The notes under the pieces: generated by a model | The model's database searches: none | What the model was told of the DNA's origin: nothing | What the model saw: only the letters and a program-made list of their open reading frames with translations | Position numbers and translations under genes: made by a program | Source of the DNA: Halomonas alimentaria | GTDB taxonomy: Bacteria; Pseudomonadota; Gammaproteobacteria; Pseudomonadales; Halomonadaceae | Reading direction: 5' to 3' | DNA: 64,000 bases | Assembly (NCBI RefSeq): GCF_009902005.1 | Contig: NZ_WUTT01000001.1 | Coordinates: 1,576,541-1,640,540 of the forward strand | Shown: piece after piece, positions 52,168 to 60,721 of the stretch | How the letters are laid out: each line of letters begins with the position of its first letter | How positions within the stretch are numbered: the first letter of the stretch is position 1

Positions 52168-52863
52168 TCACTGGCTCTCGCTGAGCCAGCGCTTGAAGTC
52201 GTTTCTTGTTGTTGAGCTGGCTTGCTGGTACCAGAACTTGAGCATCTTCCCGACCATCTGCTGGTCGGACATGCCGCTGGCATTGGTTCCCTCTGGCACG
52301 GTGGATGGCACCGATTGCGTAGCGACATTGACTGCCACGGGGGAGTCGAAGGCGAAACTTTCTTCGCCCAGGATCGCCATGGCAGCGGGAGAGGCGGATT
52401 GATTGAAGCGCCTTAACTCGGCTTCATAGTCCCTGCCGAACTGCAGTCCCTGCTTCTCCAGCACTGCAGACTCATAGGGAACCGGCTCGCCTTTGGCATC
52501 CACCAGGTGCCACTGGCCGCCCTCGTCGAAGGTGCGCATCTCATGGCGACTGCCAATCTCCGGGGCCATCAGGCGCAGGCGCGAATCCTGGGCCTCAAAC
52601 AGCACGACCTGGGCCGAGCTGGTATCAAGAATCGACTCATTCCCGGTGTCCCGGATTTCCGCGGCATAGGTAACGAGCAGCTGGTTTCTTCCATCATCCA
52701 GCTGGATGTCTCCCGAGAACGACGGGTGACTTTCGCTATCCACTTCCTGGCCATTGATGGCCAGTACCTCCACCCCATCAGCTGGAACAACCAGGACATC
52801 CGCCACGCAAAAAGACGATGACATCGCCACCAAAAAACCCAGGAACACGGGGGTAAACTTCAT
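52168..52863 (-). CDS. YccT/DUF2057-family exported protein
   Basis: 231-residue protein with a signal peptide (MKFTPVFLGFLVAMSSSFCVA). The DUF2057 pattern follows: VLVVPADGVEVLAINGQEV, DDGRNQLLVTYAAEIRDTGN and SSAQVVLFEAQDSRLRLMAPEI. The E. coli relative YccT (CsgI) has been reported to inhibit curli assembly; the role here is unknown. The C-terminus SDQQMVGKMLKFWYQQASS is helical. The ATG at 52863 is chosen; a GTG three codons upstream is possible. It is 34 bp before the porin start on the same strand, so co-transcription is possible. Confidence 0.75.
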   Translation of the reverse strand: MKFTPVFLGFLVAMSSSFCVADVLVVPADGVEVLAINGQEVDSESHPSFSGDIQLDDGRNQLLVTYAAEIRDTGNESILDTSSAQVVLFEAQDSRLRLMAPEIGSRHEMRTFDEGGQWHLVDAKGEPVPYESAVLEKQGLQFGRDYEAELRRFNQSASPAAMAILGEESFAFDSPVAVNVATQSVPSTVPEGTNASGMSDQQMVGKMLKFWYQQASSTTRNDFKRWLSESQ

Positions 52864-52958
52864 CAGGAACACTCATCATGAATAGTCGGCATGGCGGCAC
52901 ATTAGTGGCTCATTGCTACAGATAGATGACCAAAATATTGAACACACGGCTTTCTTAT

Positions 52959-52974
52959 TTTCATGCTAATGAAA
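52959..52974. promoter_or_regulatory. AT-rich inverted repeat upstream of the phytase-like esterase gene
   Basis: TTTCAT-GCTA-ATGAAA is a perfect 6+4+6 inverted repeat in the AT-rich 52873-53074 gap between divergent genes. A possible operator; nothing links it to a known regulator. Confidence 0.25.
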
Positions 52975-53074
52975 TAAAAATTTGCTAGAGGGAGCGCATC
53001 ACTTTTCTGTAACAACCCACCATTACCGTGCCTCTCTCACTCCGAGCTTTCTGTTCCCGATGGGAGATCACCAC

Positions 53075-55255
53075 ATGACCTGCCGTACTCTCCGCCTTTC
53101 CGGCCTGGCCCTGGCCATCGCCGCGGCGTCGGTTGCCACCGCGGCGTCTGCCGCCAGCTTCAACCGCATTCACAGCGTCTCTACCGCCGATAACCTGCCG
53201 GCATCCGAGCGTAACCAGGAGACGTCGGCGGAGATCATCACCGCCACCGCCAGCGGCGACATGCTGGTCTACAGCGATAGCCCGCGCGGTGGCATCGGCT
53301 ACATCGCCATCGAGGAAGACGGCTCACCCCGTGCGGCAGGCTTCACGGCGCTGGAAGGCGAGCCTACGGCGGTCAGCGCCGTGGGTGAGGATGTTGTGGT
53401 GGGCGTAAACACCTCGGCCAGCTTCACCGAGCCTTCGGGCTTCGTGACCCTGGTCTCCGGCGCGACCCAGCAGGTACTGGGCCAGTGCGACCTGGGCGGC
53501 CAACCGGATTCGGTGGCGGTCTCCCCCGACCAGGCGTGGGTCGCCGTGGCGATCGAGAACGAGCGCGACGAGGACCTCAACGACGGTGCAATTCCGCAGC
53601 TGCCGGCGGGCGACCTGGTGCTGGTGCCGATGAGCAACGGCTCGCTGAACTGCGAAGGGCTCAAGCGCGTAGATCTGACCGGACTGGCCGAGATTGCCCC
53701 CAGCGACCCGGAGCCAGAGTTTGTCGACTTCAATGCGCTGGGCGAGGTCGTGGTCACGCTCCAGGAGAACAACCATCTGGTCATCGTCGATGCGGCCAGT
53801 GGCGAGATCGGCCACCACTTCCCGGCGGGCACGGTCGACCTGGCACAGATCGACACCGAGAAGGACGGCGCCCTGTCGTTCACCGATGAGCAGAAGGACG
53901 TGCTGCGTGAACCCGATGCCGCCCAGTGGCTGGATGACGAACGCTTCGTGATCGCCAACGAGGGTGACTACCAGGGCGGCGCTCGCGGCTTCAGCATCTT
54001 CCACAAGAGTGGCGAGCTGCTGTTCGAATCCGGGGCCACTTTCGAGCACGAAGTGGCTCGCGCTGGCCACTATCCGGACAAGCGCTCCGGCAAGAAGGGA
54101 GCCGAACCCGAAGGCCTGGAGGTCGGCAAGTTCGGCGAGGATACCTACATCTTCGTGCTCTCTGAGCGTGGCTCCGTGATCGGCGTCTATCGCGATACCG
54201 GCGCAGATCCGGAGTTTCTGCAGCTGCTGCCCTCAGGTATCGCACCGGAGTCCGCCGTGGCGATACCTCAGCAGAATCTGCTGGTCAGTGCCAACGAAAA
54301 AGACCTGGTGGAAGACGGCGGCCCGCGTGCCCACGTGATGTTCTATCAACTCGGTGATGACGCGCCCGCCTATCCGCAGCTGGTGTCCGACAACGATGCC
54401 CAGGGTGCCCCGATCGGGTGGGGGGCTCTCTCGGGGCTGACCGCCGACCCGCAACAGGCGGGCATGCTCTACGCCGTCAATGACAGCTTCTACGCCGGCC
54501 AGCCGCGCATCTTCACCATCGATGCCAACCAGCACCCGGCGCGTATCACCGCGGCACTGGAGATCACTCGCAACGGCCAGCCGGCCGAGGCGCTGGACCT
54601 GGAGGGCATCACCACCGACGGAGAGGGCGGATTCTGGGTCGCCTCCGAAGGCGACGCTGACAAGCAGGTGCCGCATGCCCTCCATCACGTGAACGCGGAG
54701 GGCGCCATCGAGCGTACGGTGACGCTGCCGGAGGCGCTGCTTGAGCACCAGACCCGCTTCGGCGCCGAGGGCATCGCCCTGCACGAAAATGCACTGTGGG
54801 TGGCCATGCAGCGTCCCTGGCAGGACGATCCCGCTGGCCATGCGAAGCTGCTGCGCTTCGACCTCTCAAGCGCCGAGTGGACGGCGGCCCATTATCCGCT
54901 GGAAGAGAGCGCGCGCGGCTGGGTCGGCCTCTCCGATATCGAGATCGCCAACGACACGCTCTTCGTGGTCGAGCGCGATAATCAGATCGGCGAGCACGCC
55001 GCCATCAAGCGTCTTTATGCCCTTGACATGGCAAGCGTGGAGACCGCTCCCCTGGGCAGCGAGCTGCCGGTGCTGGAGAAGATGCTGGAGCGTGACCTGA
55101 TGGCCGACCTCAAGGCCCTGAACGGCGTTGTCACCGACAAGGTGGAAGGCTTCGCCATCGATGCCGCGGGTAACGGCTACTTCGTCACCGACAACGACGG
55201 CGTCGACGACAGCTCCGGCGAGACGCTGTGGTGGTCGATCGGCCAGGTGAAATAG
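53075..55255 (+). CDS. Large exported phytase-like esterase / beta-propeller protein
   Basis: 726-residue exported protein with a signal peptide (about residues 1-29, ending ATAASA). The C-terminal half matches the 'esterase-like activity of phytase' family: WGALSGLTADPQQAGMLYAVND, LDLEGITTDGEGGFWVASEGD, RFGAEGIALHENALWVAMQRP and KVEGFAIDAAGNGYFVTDNDG, the repeated acidic loops being calcium-binding in phytases. The N-terminal half has further propeller-like blades (QPDSVAVSPDQAWVAVAIENE). It should act in the periplasm or outside. The ATG at 53075 follows GGGAGATC; ATGs at 53060 and 52982 are less likely. A strong terminator follows. Confidence 0.82.
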   Translation: MTCRTLRLSGLALAIAAASVATAASAASFNRIHSVSTADNLPASERNQETSAEIITATASGDMLVYSDSPRGGIGYIAIEEDGSPRAAGFTALEGEPTAVSAVGEDVVVGVNTSASFTEPSGFVTLVSGATQQVLGQCDLGGQPDSVAVSPDQAWVAVAIENERDEDLNDGAIPQLPAGDLVLVPMSNGSLNCEGLKRVDLTGLAEIAPSDPEPEFVDFNALGEVVVTLQENNHLVIVDAASGEIGHHFPAGTVDLAQIDTEKDGALSFTDEQKDVLREPDAAQWLDDERFVIANEGDYQGGARGFSIFHKSGELLFESGATFEHEVARAGHYPDKRSGKKGAEPEGLEVGKFGEDTYIFVLSERGSVIGVYRDTGADPEFLQLLPSGIAPESAVAIPQQNLLVSANEKDLVEDGGPRAHVMFYQLGDDAPAYPQLVSDNDAQGAPIGWGALSGLTADPQQAGMLYAVNDSFYAGQPRIFTIDANQHPARITAALEITRNGQPAEALDLEGITTDGEGGFWVASEGDADKQVPHALHHVNAEGAIERTVTLPEALLEHQTRFGAEGIALHENALWVAMQRPWQDDPAGHAKLLRFDLSSAEWTAAHYPLEESARGWVGLSDIEIANDTLFVVERDNQIGEHAAIKRLYALDMASVETAPLGSELPVLEKMLERDLMADLKALNGVVTDKVEGFAIDAAGNGYFVTDNDGVDDSSGETLWWSIGQVK

Positions 55256-55286
55256 GCCTGACGCACCTTCCCAACAGGGGCGGGAA

Positions 55287-55325
55287 AAGCAAGAGGGGGA
55301 GGCATCTGGCCTCCCCCTCTTGCTT
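55287..55325 (+). terminator. Strong terminator after the phytase-like gene
   Basis: A 17-bp perfect stem (55287-55303 with 55309-55325, loop ATCTG). It probably serves both this gene and the convergent cytochrome b561 gene. Confidence 0.85.
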
Positions 55326-55365
55326 GTGGTGTCGCCCTGGGCGGGGCGTGAGCCGAACCGGCTCC

Positions 55366-55917
55366 TCAGCGTCCCCCCGTGTCAGGATGAGTGCCGAGCC
55401 GCGGCAACATGCGCACCAGCACATCCTCGCCGGCCATGCGGCGATGCAGGAGCGCCATGCCCACGTGGCCGACGATCAGCGCCAGCAGCACCCAGCCGAG
55501 CAGGCCGTGGAAGATGCCACCGACGGCTGTCATCCACTCGATCTCGCCCTCGAAGCCCGGCATCAGCAGGATGCCGAAGGGGGCGAAGGCACGGCCGGAG
55601 CCATACTGGCGCAGCAGGGCGACCAGCGGCACCGCCACCATCAGGGCATACAGCGCCAGGTGGCCAAGGCTGGCGGCGAGGTTGACCGAGGCCGGACGCC
55701 GGGTCCGGTCCACCACCGCCCACACCAGGCGAAGCACGATCAACAGCATCAGCAGTGCCCCCAGCGGCTTGTGGGTGCCCCACACGGCGGCCTCCAGGGC
55801 GGTATCCGGGAAGGCGAAATGGGCGATGGCGGTGATGAACTGGACGCCAAAGAGCGCCGCCATGCCCCAGTGGAGCAGGCGGCTGACGCGGCCATAGTGT
55901 GGGATGTGGGACGGCAT
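55366..55917 (-). CDS. Cytochrome b561-family protein
   Basis: 183-residue inner-membrane cytochrome with four helices. Heme-ligand histidines are in RVSRLLHWGMAALFG (helix 1), VWGTHKPLGALLMLLI (helix 2) and IFHGLLGWVLLALIVGHVGMALLHRRM (helices 3-4). Members of this family oxidise superoxide (CybB) or pass electrons between quinones and periplasmic partners. The start at 55917 gives MPSHIPHYGRVSRLLHW. It is convergent with the phytase-like gene and divergent from the methyltransferase gene. Confidence 0.9.
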   Translation of the reverse strand: MPSHIPHYGRVSRLLHWGMAALFGVQFITAIAHFAFPDTALEAAVWGTHKPLGALLMLLIVLRLVWAVVDRTRRPASVNLAASLGHLALYALMVAVPLVALLRQYGSGRAFAPFGILLMPGFEGEIEWMTAVGGIFHGLLGWVLLALIVGHVGMALLHRRMAGEDVLVRMLPRLGTHPDTGGR

Positions 55918-56085
55918 GGCGGGGCTCCTGTGCGATGAGAATGCTTTGCATGCTAGCGACCCTTAGCGCAGGAATTGTGAAGGTCCCGTGCAGCTACCCG
56001 TCACAAGTGGGAGGCAGGATAGGCCAACAGGGCCCCGGAACTTGGTACTCTCGGGGTTCGATCGATGACACTGCGAGGATGCCCC

Positions 56086-56679
56086 ATGTGGGATGAGCGC
56101 TACAGCACGGACGACTACGTCTACGGCACCGAACCCAACGACTTCCTGCGCGAGCAGGCCGCGCTGATCGGCGAGGCACCCAAGCGCGTGCTCTGCCTGG
56201 CGGATGGCGAGGGGCGCAACGGGGTCTACCTGGCCGGCCTCGGCCACTGGGTGACCTCGGTGGATGCCTCCTCGGTGGGCCTGCGCAAGGCCGCCCGACT
56301 GGCCGAACACAAGGGCGTAGCGCTGACCACCCTGAACGCGGACCTCACCGAGCATGAGTTCGTGCCGGCCTCCTTCGATGCCGTGGTGTCGATCTTCTGC
56401 CACGTGCCGGCGGCTGGCCGCCCCCATCTGCACCGCCAGGTGATCCGCGCGCTGAAGCCCGGCGGCGTGCTGATCCTGGAGGCCTACACGCCGGAGCAGG
56501 TGCATCGCAATACCGGCGGCCCGGATACCCCGGATCGCACCCCCACCGCCGCGGAGCTCGACGCGGCGTTCGCCGAACTGGATATCGAGCTCAGCCGGGA
56601 GTGCGAACGCGAGGTGATCGAGGGTCGCGGCCACACCGGCCCGGGCTGCGTGGTGCAGTTCATCGCCCGCAAGCGCTGA
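56086..56679 (+). CDS. Class I SAM-dependent methyltransferase
   Basis: 197-residue cytoplasmic methyltransferase. Motif I is VLCLADGEGRNGVYLAGLGH (with the usual GxGxG modified to DGEGRNG, as in TehB-like and related proteins), motif II VTSVDASSVGL, motif III NADLTEHEF and motif IV FDAVVSIFCHVP. The TehB-like tellurite-resistance or thiopurine-type subgroup is the closest look-alike; substrate unknown. The start at 56086 (MWDERYSTDDYVYG) has GAGGA 7 nt upstream. It is 32 bp before the aldo/keto reductase gene on the same strand. Confidence 0.88.
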   Translation: MWDERYSTDDYVYGTEPNDFLREQAALIGEAPKRVLCLADGEGRNGVYLAGLGHWVTSVDASSVGLRKAARLAEHKGVALTTLNADLTEHEFVPASFDAVVSIFCHVPAAGRPHLHRQVIRALKPGGVLILEAYTPEQVHRNTGGPDTPDRTPTAAELDAAFAELDIELSRECEREVIEGRGHTGPGCVVQFIARKR

Positions 56680-56711
56680 GGATACGGCTCGATAATATGC
56701 AAGGAGACACC

Positions 56712-57713
56712 ATGAATTCCGTGACCGCCCGCCTGAAGGCCGTGGCCTCCCCCACCATCGGCCTGGGCTGCATGAACCTCTCCCATGGCTACGGCCAGCC
56801 GGTCTCCGAGGCCGAGGGGCTGCGCGCCCTGGAAGAGGCCTTCGAGATGGGCTATCGCCACTTCGATACCGCCACCCTGTACGGCGCCACCGCCAACGAA
56901 CGCCTGGTGGGCAAGGCACTTGCCGGCAAGCGTGACGAGTTCCTGCTGGCCAGCAAGTGCGGCATGGCCATGGACCCGGCGCTGGGCAAGAAGGTGATCG
57001 ACGGTCGCCCGGCCACGCTGCGCGGCCAGTGCGAGGCGAGCCTCGAGCGCCTGAAGACCGACCATATCGACCTCTACTATCTGCATCGCTGGGACAAGGG
57101 CGTGCCCATCGAGGAGAGCGTGGGCGAGCTGGCCCGGCTGGTGGCGGAGGGCAAGATCGGCGCCATCGGGCTCTCCGAGGTCTCGGCGGCCACCCTGCGC
57201 CGCGCCCGGGCCGAGCACCCCATCGCCGCGGTACAGACGGAGTACTCGCTGTGGACCCGCAACCCCGAGATCGCGGTGCTCGAGGCGTGCCGCGAGGCGG
57301 ACACCCTGTTCGTGGCCTTCAGCCCGCTGGGACGCGGCTTCCTGGCCGGCGCGGTACGCGACAGCGAGGGCCTGGTCGAGGGCGACGTGCGCGTCGGCAT
57401 GCCACGCTTCAGCGCCGAGAACCTGTCGCGCAACCTGGGGCTGCTGGCCGAGCTCGAGGCCGTGGCCGGCGAGCTCGAGGTGACCAGCGGGCAGCTGGCG
57501 CTGGCCTGGCTGCGGGCCAGGGGCGACGACATCATCCCGATCCCCGGTACCCGCTCCATCGCGCATATGCGCGAGAACCTGGCCGCCGATGCCGTGACGC
57601 TGGACGCTGCCAGCGTGGCGCGTCTCGACGCCCTCTTCACTCCCGAGCGCATCGCCGGCGCACGCTACGGCGAGGCGCTGCAGGCCGAGATCGACACCGA
57701 GGAGTTCGCCTGA
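56712..57713 (+). CDS. Aldo/keto reductase
   Basis: 333-residue NADPH-dependent reductase of the AKR superfamily. The tetrad is visible: Asp and Tyr in HFDTATLYGAT, Lys in LLASKCGMAM and His in LYYLHRWDKG. The (beta/alpha)8 barrel core contains IGLSEVSAATLRRA and AVQTEYSLWTRNPE; FSPLGRGFLAG and IPIPGTRSIAHMRENL bind the cofactor. This resembles the AKR13-like YajO/Tas-type group. Substrates are unknown aldehydes or ketones. AAGGAG precedes the ATG at 56712 with ideal spacing. Confidence 0.93.
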   Translation: MNSVTARLKAVASPTIGLGCMNLSHGYGQPVSEAEGLRALEEAFEMGYRHFDTATLYGATANERLVGKALAGKRDEFLLASKCGMAMDPALGKKVIDGRPATLRGQCEASLERLKTDHIDLYYLHRWDKGVPIEESVGELARLVAEGKIGAIGLSEVSAATLRRARAEHPIAAVQTEYSLWTRNPEIAVLEACREADTLFVAFSPLGRGFLAGAVRDSEGLVEGDVRVGMPRFSAENLSRNLGLLAELEAVAGELEVTSGQLALAWLRARGDDIIPIPGTRSIAHMRENLAADAVTLDAASVARLDALFTPERIAGARYGEALQAEIDTEEFA

Positions 57714-57729
57714 CGGCGGGCCCGTGGCC

Positions 57730-58200
57730 TCAGCCGTTCAGCCACCAGATGCTGGTATTGAGATAGGCGGCCAGGCTGACCCAGGCCAGATAGGGCGCCA
57801 GCAGCCAGGCGGCCAGCGGCGAGACCCCGGCGAAGCGGCGGATGGTGAACACGATCAGCCCCCACAGCAGCAGCAGGTCGACCAGCGCCACCAGCATCCA
57901 GTGCAGGCCGAAGAACAGGATCGACCACAGGGCGTTGGCGGCCAGCTGGACCACGAAGGGCCAGAGGGTGTGCCAGCGCATTGCCGGCGGCGCGGCCAGG
58001 GTGGCCCGCCAGGCGGCCAGGGCCATCAGCAGGTAGAGCAGCGTCCAGGCGATGGGGAAGGCCAGGCTCGGCGGGGTGAACGGCGGCTTGTCGAGGCCGG
58101 CGTACCACTCGCCGGGCGGGGTGAAGATGCCGGTCAGCGCGGTCAGCGTCACCAGTGCCAGCCAGCCCAGCAGGATCAGCGCGGATCGTGTCGCGGTCAT
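57730..58200 (-). CDS. TspO/MBR-family membrane protein
   Basis: 156-residue protein with five helices. TspO signatures are TGIFTPPGEWYAGLDKPPF, TPPSLAFPIAWTLLYLLMALA and WSILFFGLHWMLVALVDLLLLW, with APYLAWVSLAAYLNTSIWWLN at the C-terminus. TspO binds porphyrins and is linked to tetrapyrrole and stress responses. It is convergent with the aldo/keto reductase gene and divergent from the hydroxylase gene. The start at 58200 is supported by an AAGGAGCGACC sequence ahead. Confidence 0.95.
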   Translation of the reverse strand: MTATRSALILLGWLALVTLTALTGIFTPPGEWYAGLDKPPFTPPSLAFPIAWTLLYLLMALAAWRATLAAPPAMRWHTLWPFVVQLAANALWSILFFGLHWMLVALVDLLLLWGLIVFTIRRFAGVSPLAAWLLAPYLAWVSLAAYLNTSIWWLNG

Positions 58201-58316
58201 GGTCGCTCCTTGGGTCGTCGAGTTTCGGTATCCTAGGCGGTAGCGACCGCGACCCGAAAGGGATTTCGCGCGTCGCCCGGTAATCGGCAGTTGGAGATGG
58301 CCACTTGGAGAAAGGC

Positions 58317-59501
58317 ATGGACGAGACCCTGGATGCGATCATCGTCGGTGGCGGCATGGTCGGTGCGGCCGTGGCGGCGGCGCTGGGCCAGGCCGGCATG
58401 AGCGTGGCGCTGGTGGAGGGCGGCGGTCCGCCGGCGGCGATACCCGACGATGCGCCCTTCGACCTGCGGGTGTCGTCGCTCAACCTGGCCTCCCAGCGCT
58501 TGCTGGAGGAGGTAGGCGCCTGGTCATACATTCCCGCGGCGCGGCGCTGCCCCTTCCTCCATATCGAGGCCAGCGACGCGGCCGAGAAGCGCCATATCCG
58601 CTTCAACGCCGCCGAGCTCGAGTTGCCAGGCTTCGGCCACTTCGTCGAGAACCGGGTGATTCGCCGCGCCCTGTGGCAGCGCCTGGCCGAGCTGCCCGGG
58701 GTGACCACAATCTGCCATGCCGGGCCGGTGGCCTGGGTCCCCGGCGGGCACCGCAGCCTGCTGGAGCTCGACGACGGCCGGATGCTGGCCGCACGGCTGG
58801 TGGTGGGCGCCGACGGTGCCGCCTCGCATACCCGGGAACTGGCCGGCATCGCCACCCGCGACGAGGACTATGGCCAGCGTGCGCTGATCATCAACGTGCG
58901 CACCCGGCTGCCCCAGCAGGACGTCAGCTGGCAGCGCTTCACCCCCGCCGGCCCCCAGGCGATGCTGCCGCTGCCCGGCCAGCATGCCTCGCTGGTGTGG
59001 TACGACAGCGCCGAGGCCACCCTGGCCCGGGAGGCGCTGGACGACGACACGCTGCGCCGCGCCATCGAGCACGACTTCCCCGCCCGGCTGGGCGGCGTGG
59101 AAGCGGTGCTGGGCCGCGCCAGCTTCCCCATTCGCCGGCGTCATGCCGAGCGCTACGTGCGCCCACGCCTGGCGCTGGTGGGCGATGCCGCCCATGTGAT
59201 CCATCCGCTGGCCGGCCAGGGGCTCAACCTGGGACTCCAGGATGCCGAGGCGCTGAGCCGGCGGGTGATCGCCGCCTTCCGTGCCGGCCAGGACCCGGGC
59301 AGCCGCGCGGTCCTCGCCGGCTATGCCCGCGAGCGGCGCCCCCAGACCCTGGCGATGATCGCCGCCATGGAGACCTTCCATCACGTCTTCACCGGGGCCG
59401 CCCCGCTGCGCTTCGCCGGCGCCGCCGGACTGGCCCTGGCCGAGCGCCTGGAGGGCGCCAAGCGCCAGGTGATGCGCCACGCCCTGGGGCTCCAGCGATA
59501 A
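58317..59501 (+). CDS. UbiH/UbiF-family FAD-dependent hydroxylase
   Basis: 394-residue flavin monooxygenase of the UbiH/UbiF/Coq6 family used in ubiquinone ring hydroxylation. The FAD Rossmann motif is DAIIVGGGMVGAAVAAALGQ (residues 6-25), the second FAD motif DG is in LVVGADGAASHTRELAGI, and the family signature GDAAHVIHPLAGQGLNLGLQ is near residue 290. Which ring position it acts on cannot be fixed. GGAGAAAGG precedes the ATG at 58317. Its stop is one base from that of the convergent hydrolase gene, with no terminator between them. Confidence 0.9.
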   Translation: MDETLDAIIVGGGMVGAAVAAALGQAGMSVALVEGGGPPAAIPDDAPFDLRVSSLNLASQRLLEEVGAWSYIPAARRCPFLHIEASDAAEKRHIRFNAAELELPGFGHFVENRVIRRALWQRLAELPGVTTICHAGPVAWVPGGHRSLLELDDGRMLAARLVVGADGAASHTRELAGIATRDEDYGQRALIINVRTRLPQQDVSWQRFTPAGPQAMLPLPGQHASLVWYDSAEATLAREALDDDTLRRAIEHDFPARLGGVEAVLGRASFPIRRRHAERYVRPRLALVGDAAHVIHPLAGQGLNLGLQDAEALSRRVIAAFRAGQDPGSRAVLAGYARERRPQTLAMIAAMETFHHVFTGAAPLRFAGAAGLALAERLEGAKRQVMRHALGLQR

Positions 59502-59502
59502 A

Positions 59503-60396
59503 TCAGGCCGACTCGACCGTCGTCTCGGCCAGAGCCTCGGCGAGGAACGCCAGCAGCTCGGGCAGCTCGCCCTCGATATGCTGGCTGAGGTCGTGGTCGC
59601 CGGGCAGCAGGTGCAGCCGGGTCGGCGTCTCGCCACGGCTGGCGTAGAGTCGCTCGGCATCGCTGGGCGGGATCACGCGGTCGTCGCGTCCATGGACCAG
59701 CAGCACCGGGCAGCGCACCCGCGGCAGGGTATTGACGGGGGCGATGGCCTCGAAGCGGTGGCCGATCACCCGCTCCACGTAGCGCAGCACATACCAGCCC
59801 AGCGGAAAGAAGGGCAGCCCCTTCTCCGCCAGCCAGCGGCGCATCATGCCATCGGGGTGGGCGAAGGCCGAGAGGCTGACCACGGCACCGATATCGTCGC
59901 GCCGCGAGGCGGCCAGCAGCACCGCCGCGGCGCCCACCGAGTGGCCGAGCAGCGCCACCGGTGCCTCCGCCATGCCGGGGCGGGCACGCAGCCAGGCCAG
60001 CGCCGCCTCGCTGTCCTCGGCGAAGCGCGGCATGGAGGAGAAGCTGTCGGCATCGCTCTCACCGTGGTTGCGGGCATCGAACAGCAGCACGTTCCAGCCG
60101 GCGGCCTGCAGTGGCCTGGCCAGCGGCAGCATCAGTTCCCGGTTGGCGCCCCAGCCATGGGTGATTACCACCGTGCCGCGCCCTCCGCCGGGAAGCCACC
60201 AGCCGGCCAGCATCCTGCCTCGCCGCGTTGGGAAGGTCACCGTCTCCCCCGTCACGCCGTGCGCTTCGAGCGTGCCCGTCACCGCCACCCGGGGTGCGGC
60301 CAGGCTGATCCGGAGGCGCCGATGGAAGAGGTGCAGCAGCCCGCCGCTCACACTCGCCACGCCCAGGGGCACTGCCCACCACCATGCCGCTGCCAT
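59503..60396 (-). CDS. Membrane-anchored alpha/beta hydrolase
   Basis: 297-residue serine hydrolase. An N-terminal hydrophobic segment (MAAAWWWAVPLGVASVSGG) may anchor it. The fold is shown by VVITHGWGANRELM (oxyanion turn), the nucleophile elbow LLGHSVGAAAVLLAAS, the acid in LLVHGRDDRVIPPSDA and the histidine in LPGDHDLSQH. The substrate is unknown. The ATG at 60396 follows AGGGAGAG; an upstream ATG at 60429 lacks a ribosome site. Its promoter region, shared with the zinc uptake operon, contains a Zur-like box. Confidence 0.85.
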   Translation of the reverse strand: MAAAWWWAVPLGVASVSGGLLHLFHRRLRISLAAPRVAVTGTLEAHGVTGETVTFPTRRGRMLAGWWLPGGGRGTVVITHGWGANRELMLPLARPLQAAGWNVLLFDARNHGESDADSFSSMPRFAEDSEAALAWLRARPGMAEAPVALLGHSVGAAAVLLAASRRDDIGAVVSLSAFAHPDGMMRRWLAEKGLPFFPLGWYVLRYVERVIGHRFEAIAPVNTLPRVRCPVLLVHGRDDRVIPPSDAERLYASRGETPTRLHLLPGDHDLSQHIEGELPELLAFLAEALAETTVESA

Positions 60397-60520
60397 CCCG
60401 CTCTCCCTGTTCGCTGGATTCACCCTCATTCTCCGCGATGGCCGACATCGCGTCAGCTACCGCCGCCTTGCCGAGACGCTGTCGCGTCGAACACCACAGG
60501 CGCTGGCCAGCCGTCGTTTT

Positions 60521-60533
60521 GTTATGTTATAAC
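60521..60533 (+). promoter_or_regulatory. Zur-box-like operator of the zinc uptake operon
   Basis: GTTAT-GTT-ATAAC is a perfect inverted repeat and matches the core of gammaproteobacterial Zur boxes. It lies 39 bp before the first gene of the zinc uptake operon and about 125 bp from the divergent hydrolase start. Zinc-dependent repression is inferred. Confidence 0.75.
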
Positions 60534-60571
60534 CTATTCCGCTTTTCGCAGGACACCGCTCAGAGGAACCC

Positions 60572-60721
60572 ATGGCACACCGCAGACACCGGCACCGCCC
60601 GGAAGGGCCCTGCCACTTCTCGCTGATGTCGCTCTCGGCGACCCGGCGCCTGCTGCTGGCGGCGCTGCCGCTGGCGGCACTCTGGCTGGCGGTGGCCTGG
60701 GCCACCGGCTGGGGGGCATGA
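60572..60721 (+). CDS. Small His-rich single-pass membrane protein at the head of the znu operon
   Basis: A 49-codon gene starting at ATG 60572, with AGAGGAA 5-11 nt upstream. The N-terminal 16 residues are basic and His/Cys-containing (MAHRRHRHRPEGPCHF); residues about 25-47 form one hydrophobic helix (LLLAALPLAALWLAVAWATG). Its TGA overlaps the znuC ATG (TGATG), so it should be translated with znuC. It is the first gene after the Zur-like box. No family is recognised. Histidines facing the cytoplasm or periplasm could bind zinc, but this is a guess from composition. Confidence 0.6.
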   Translation: MAHRRHRHRPEGPCHFSLMSLSATRRLLLAALPLAALWLAVAWATGWGA

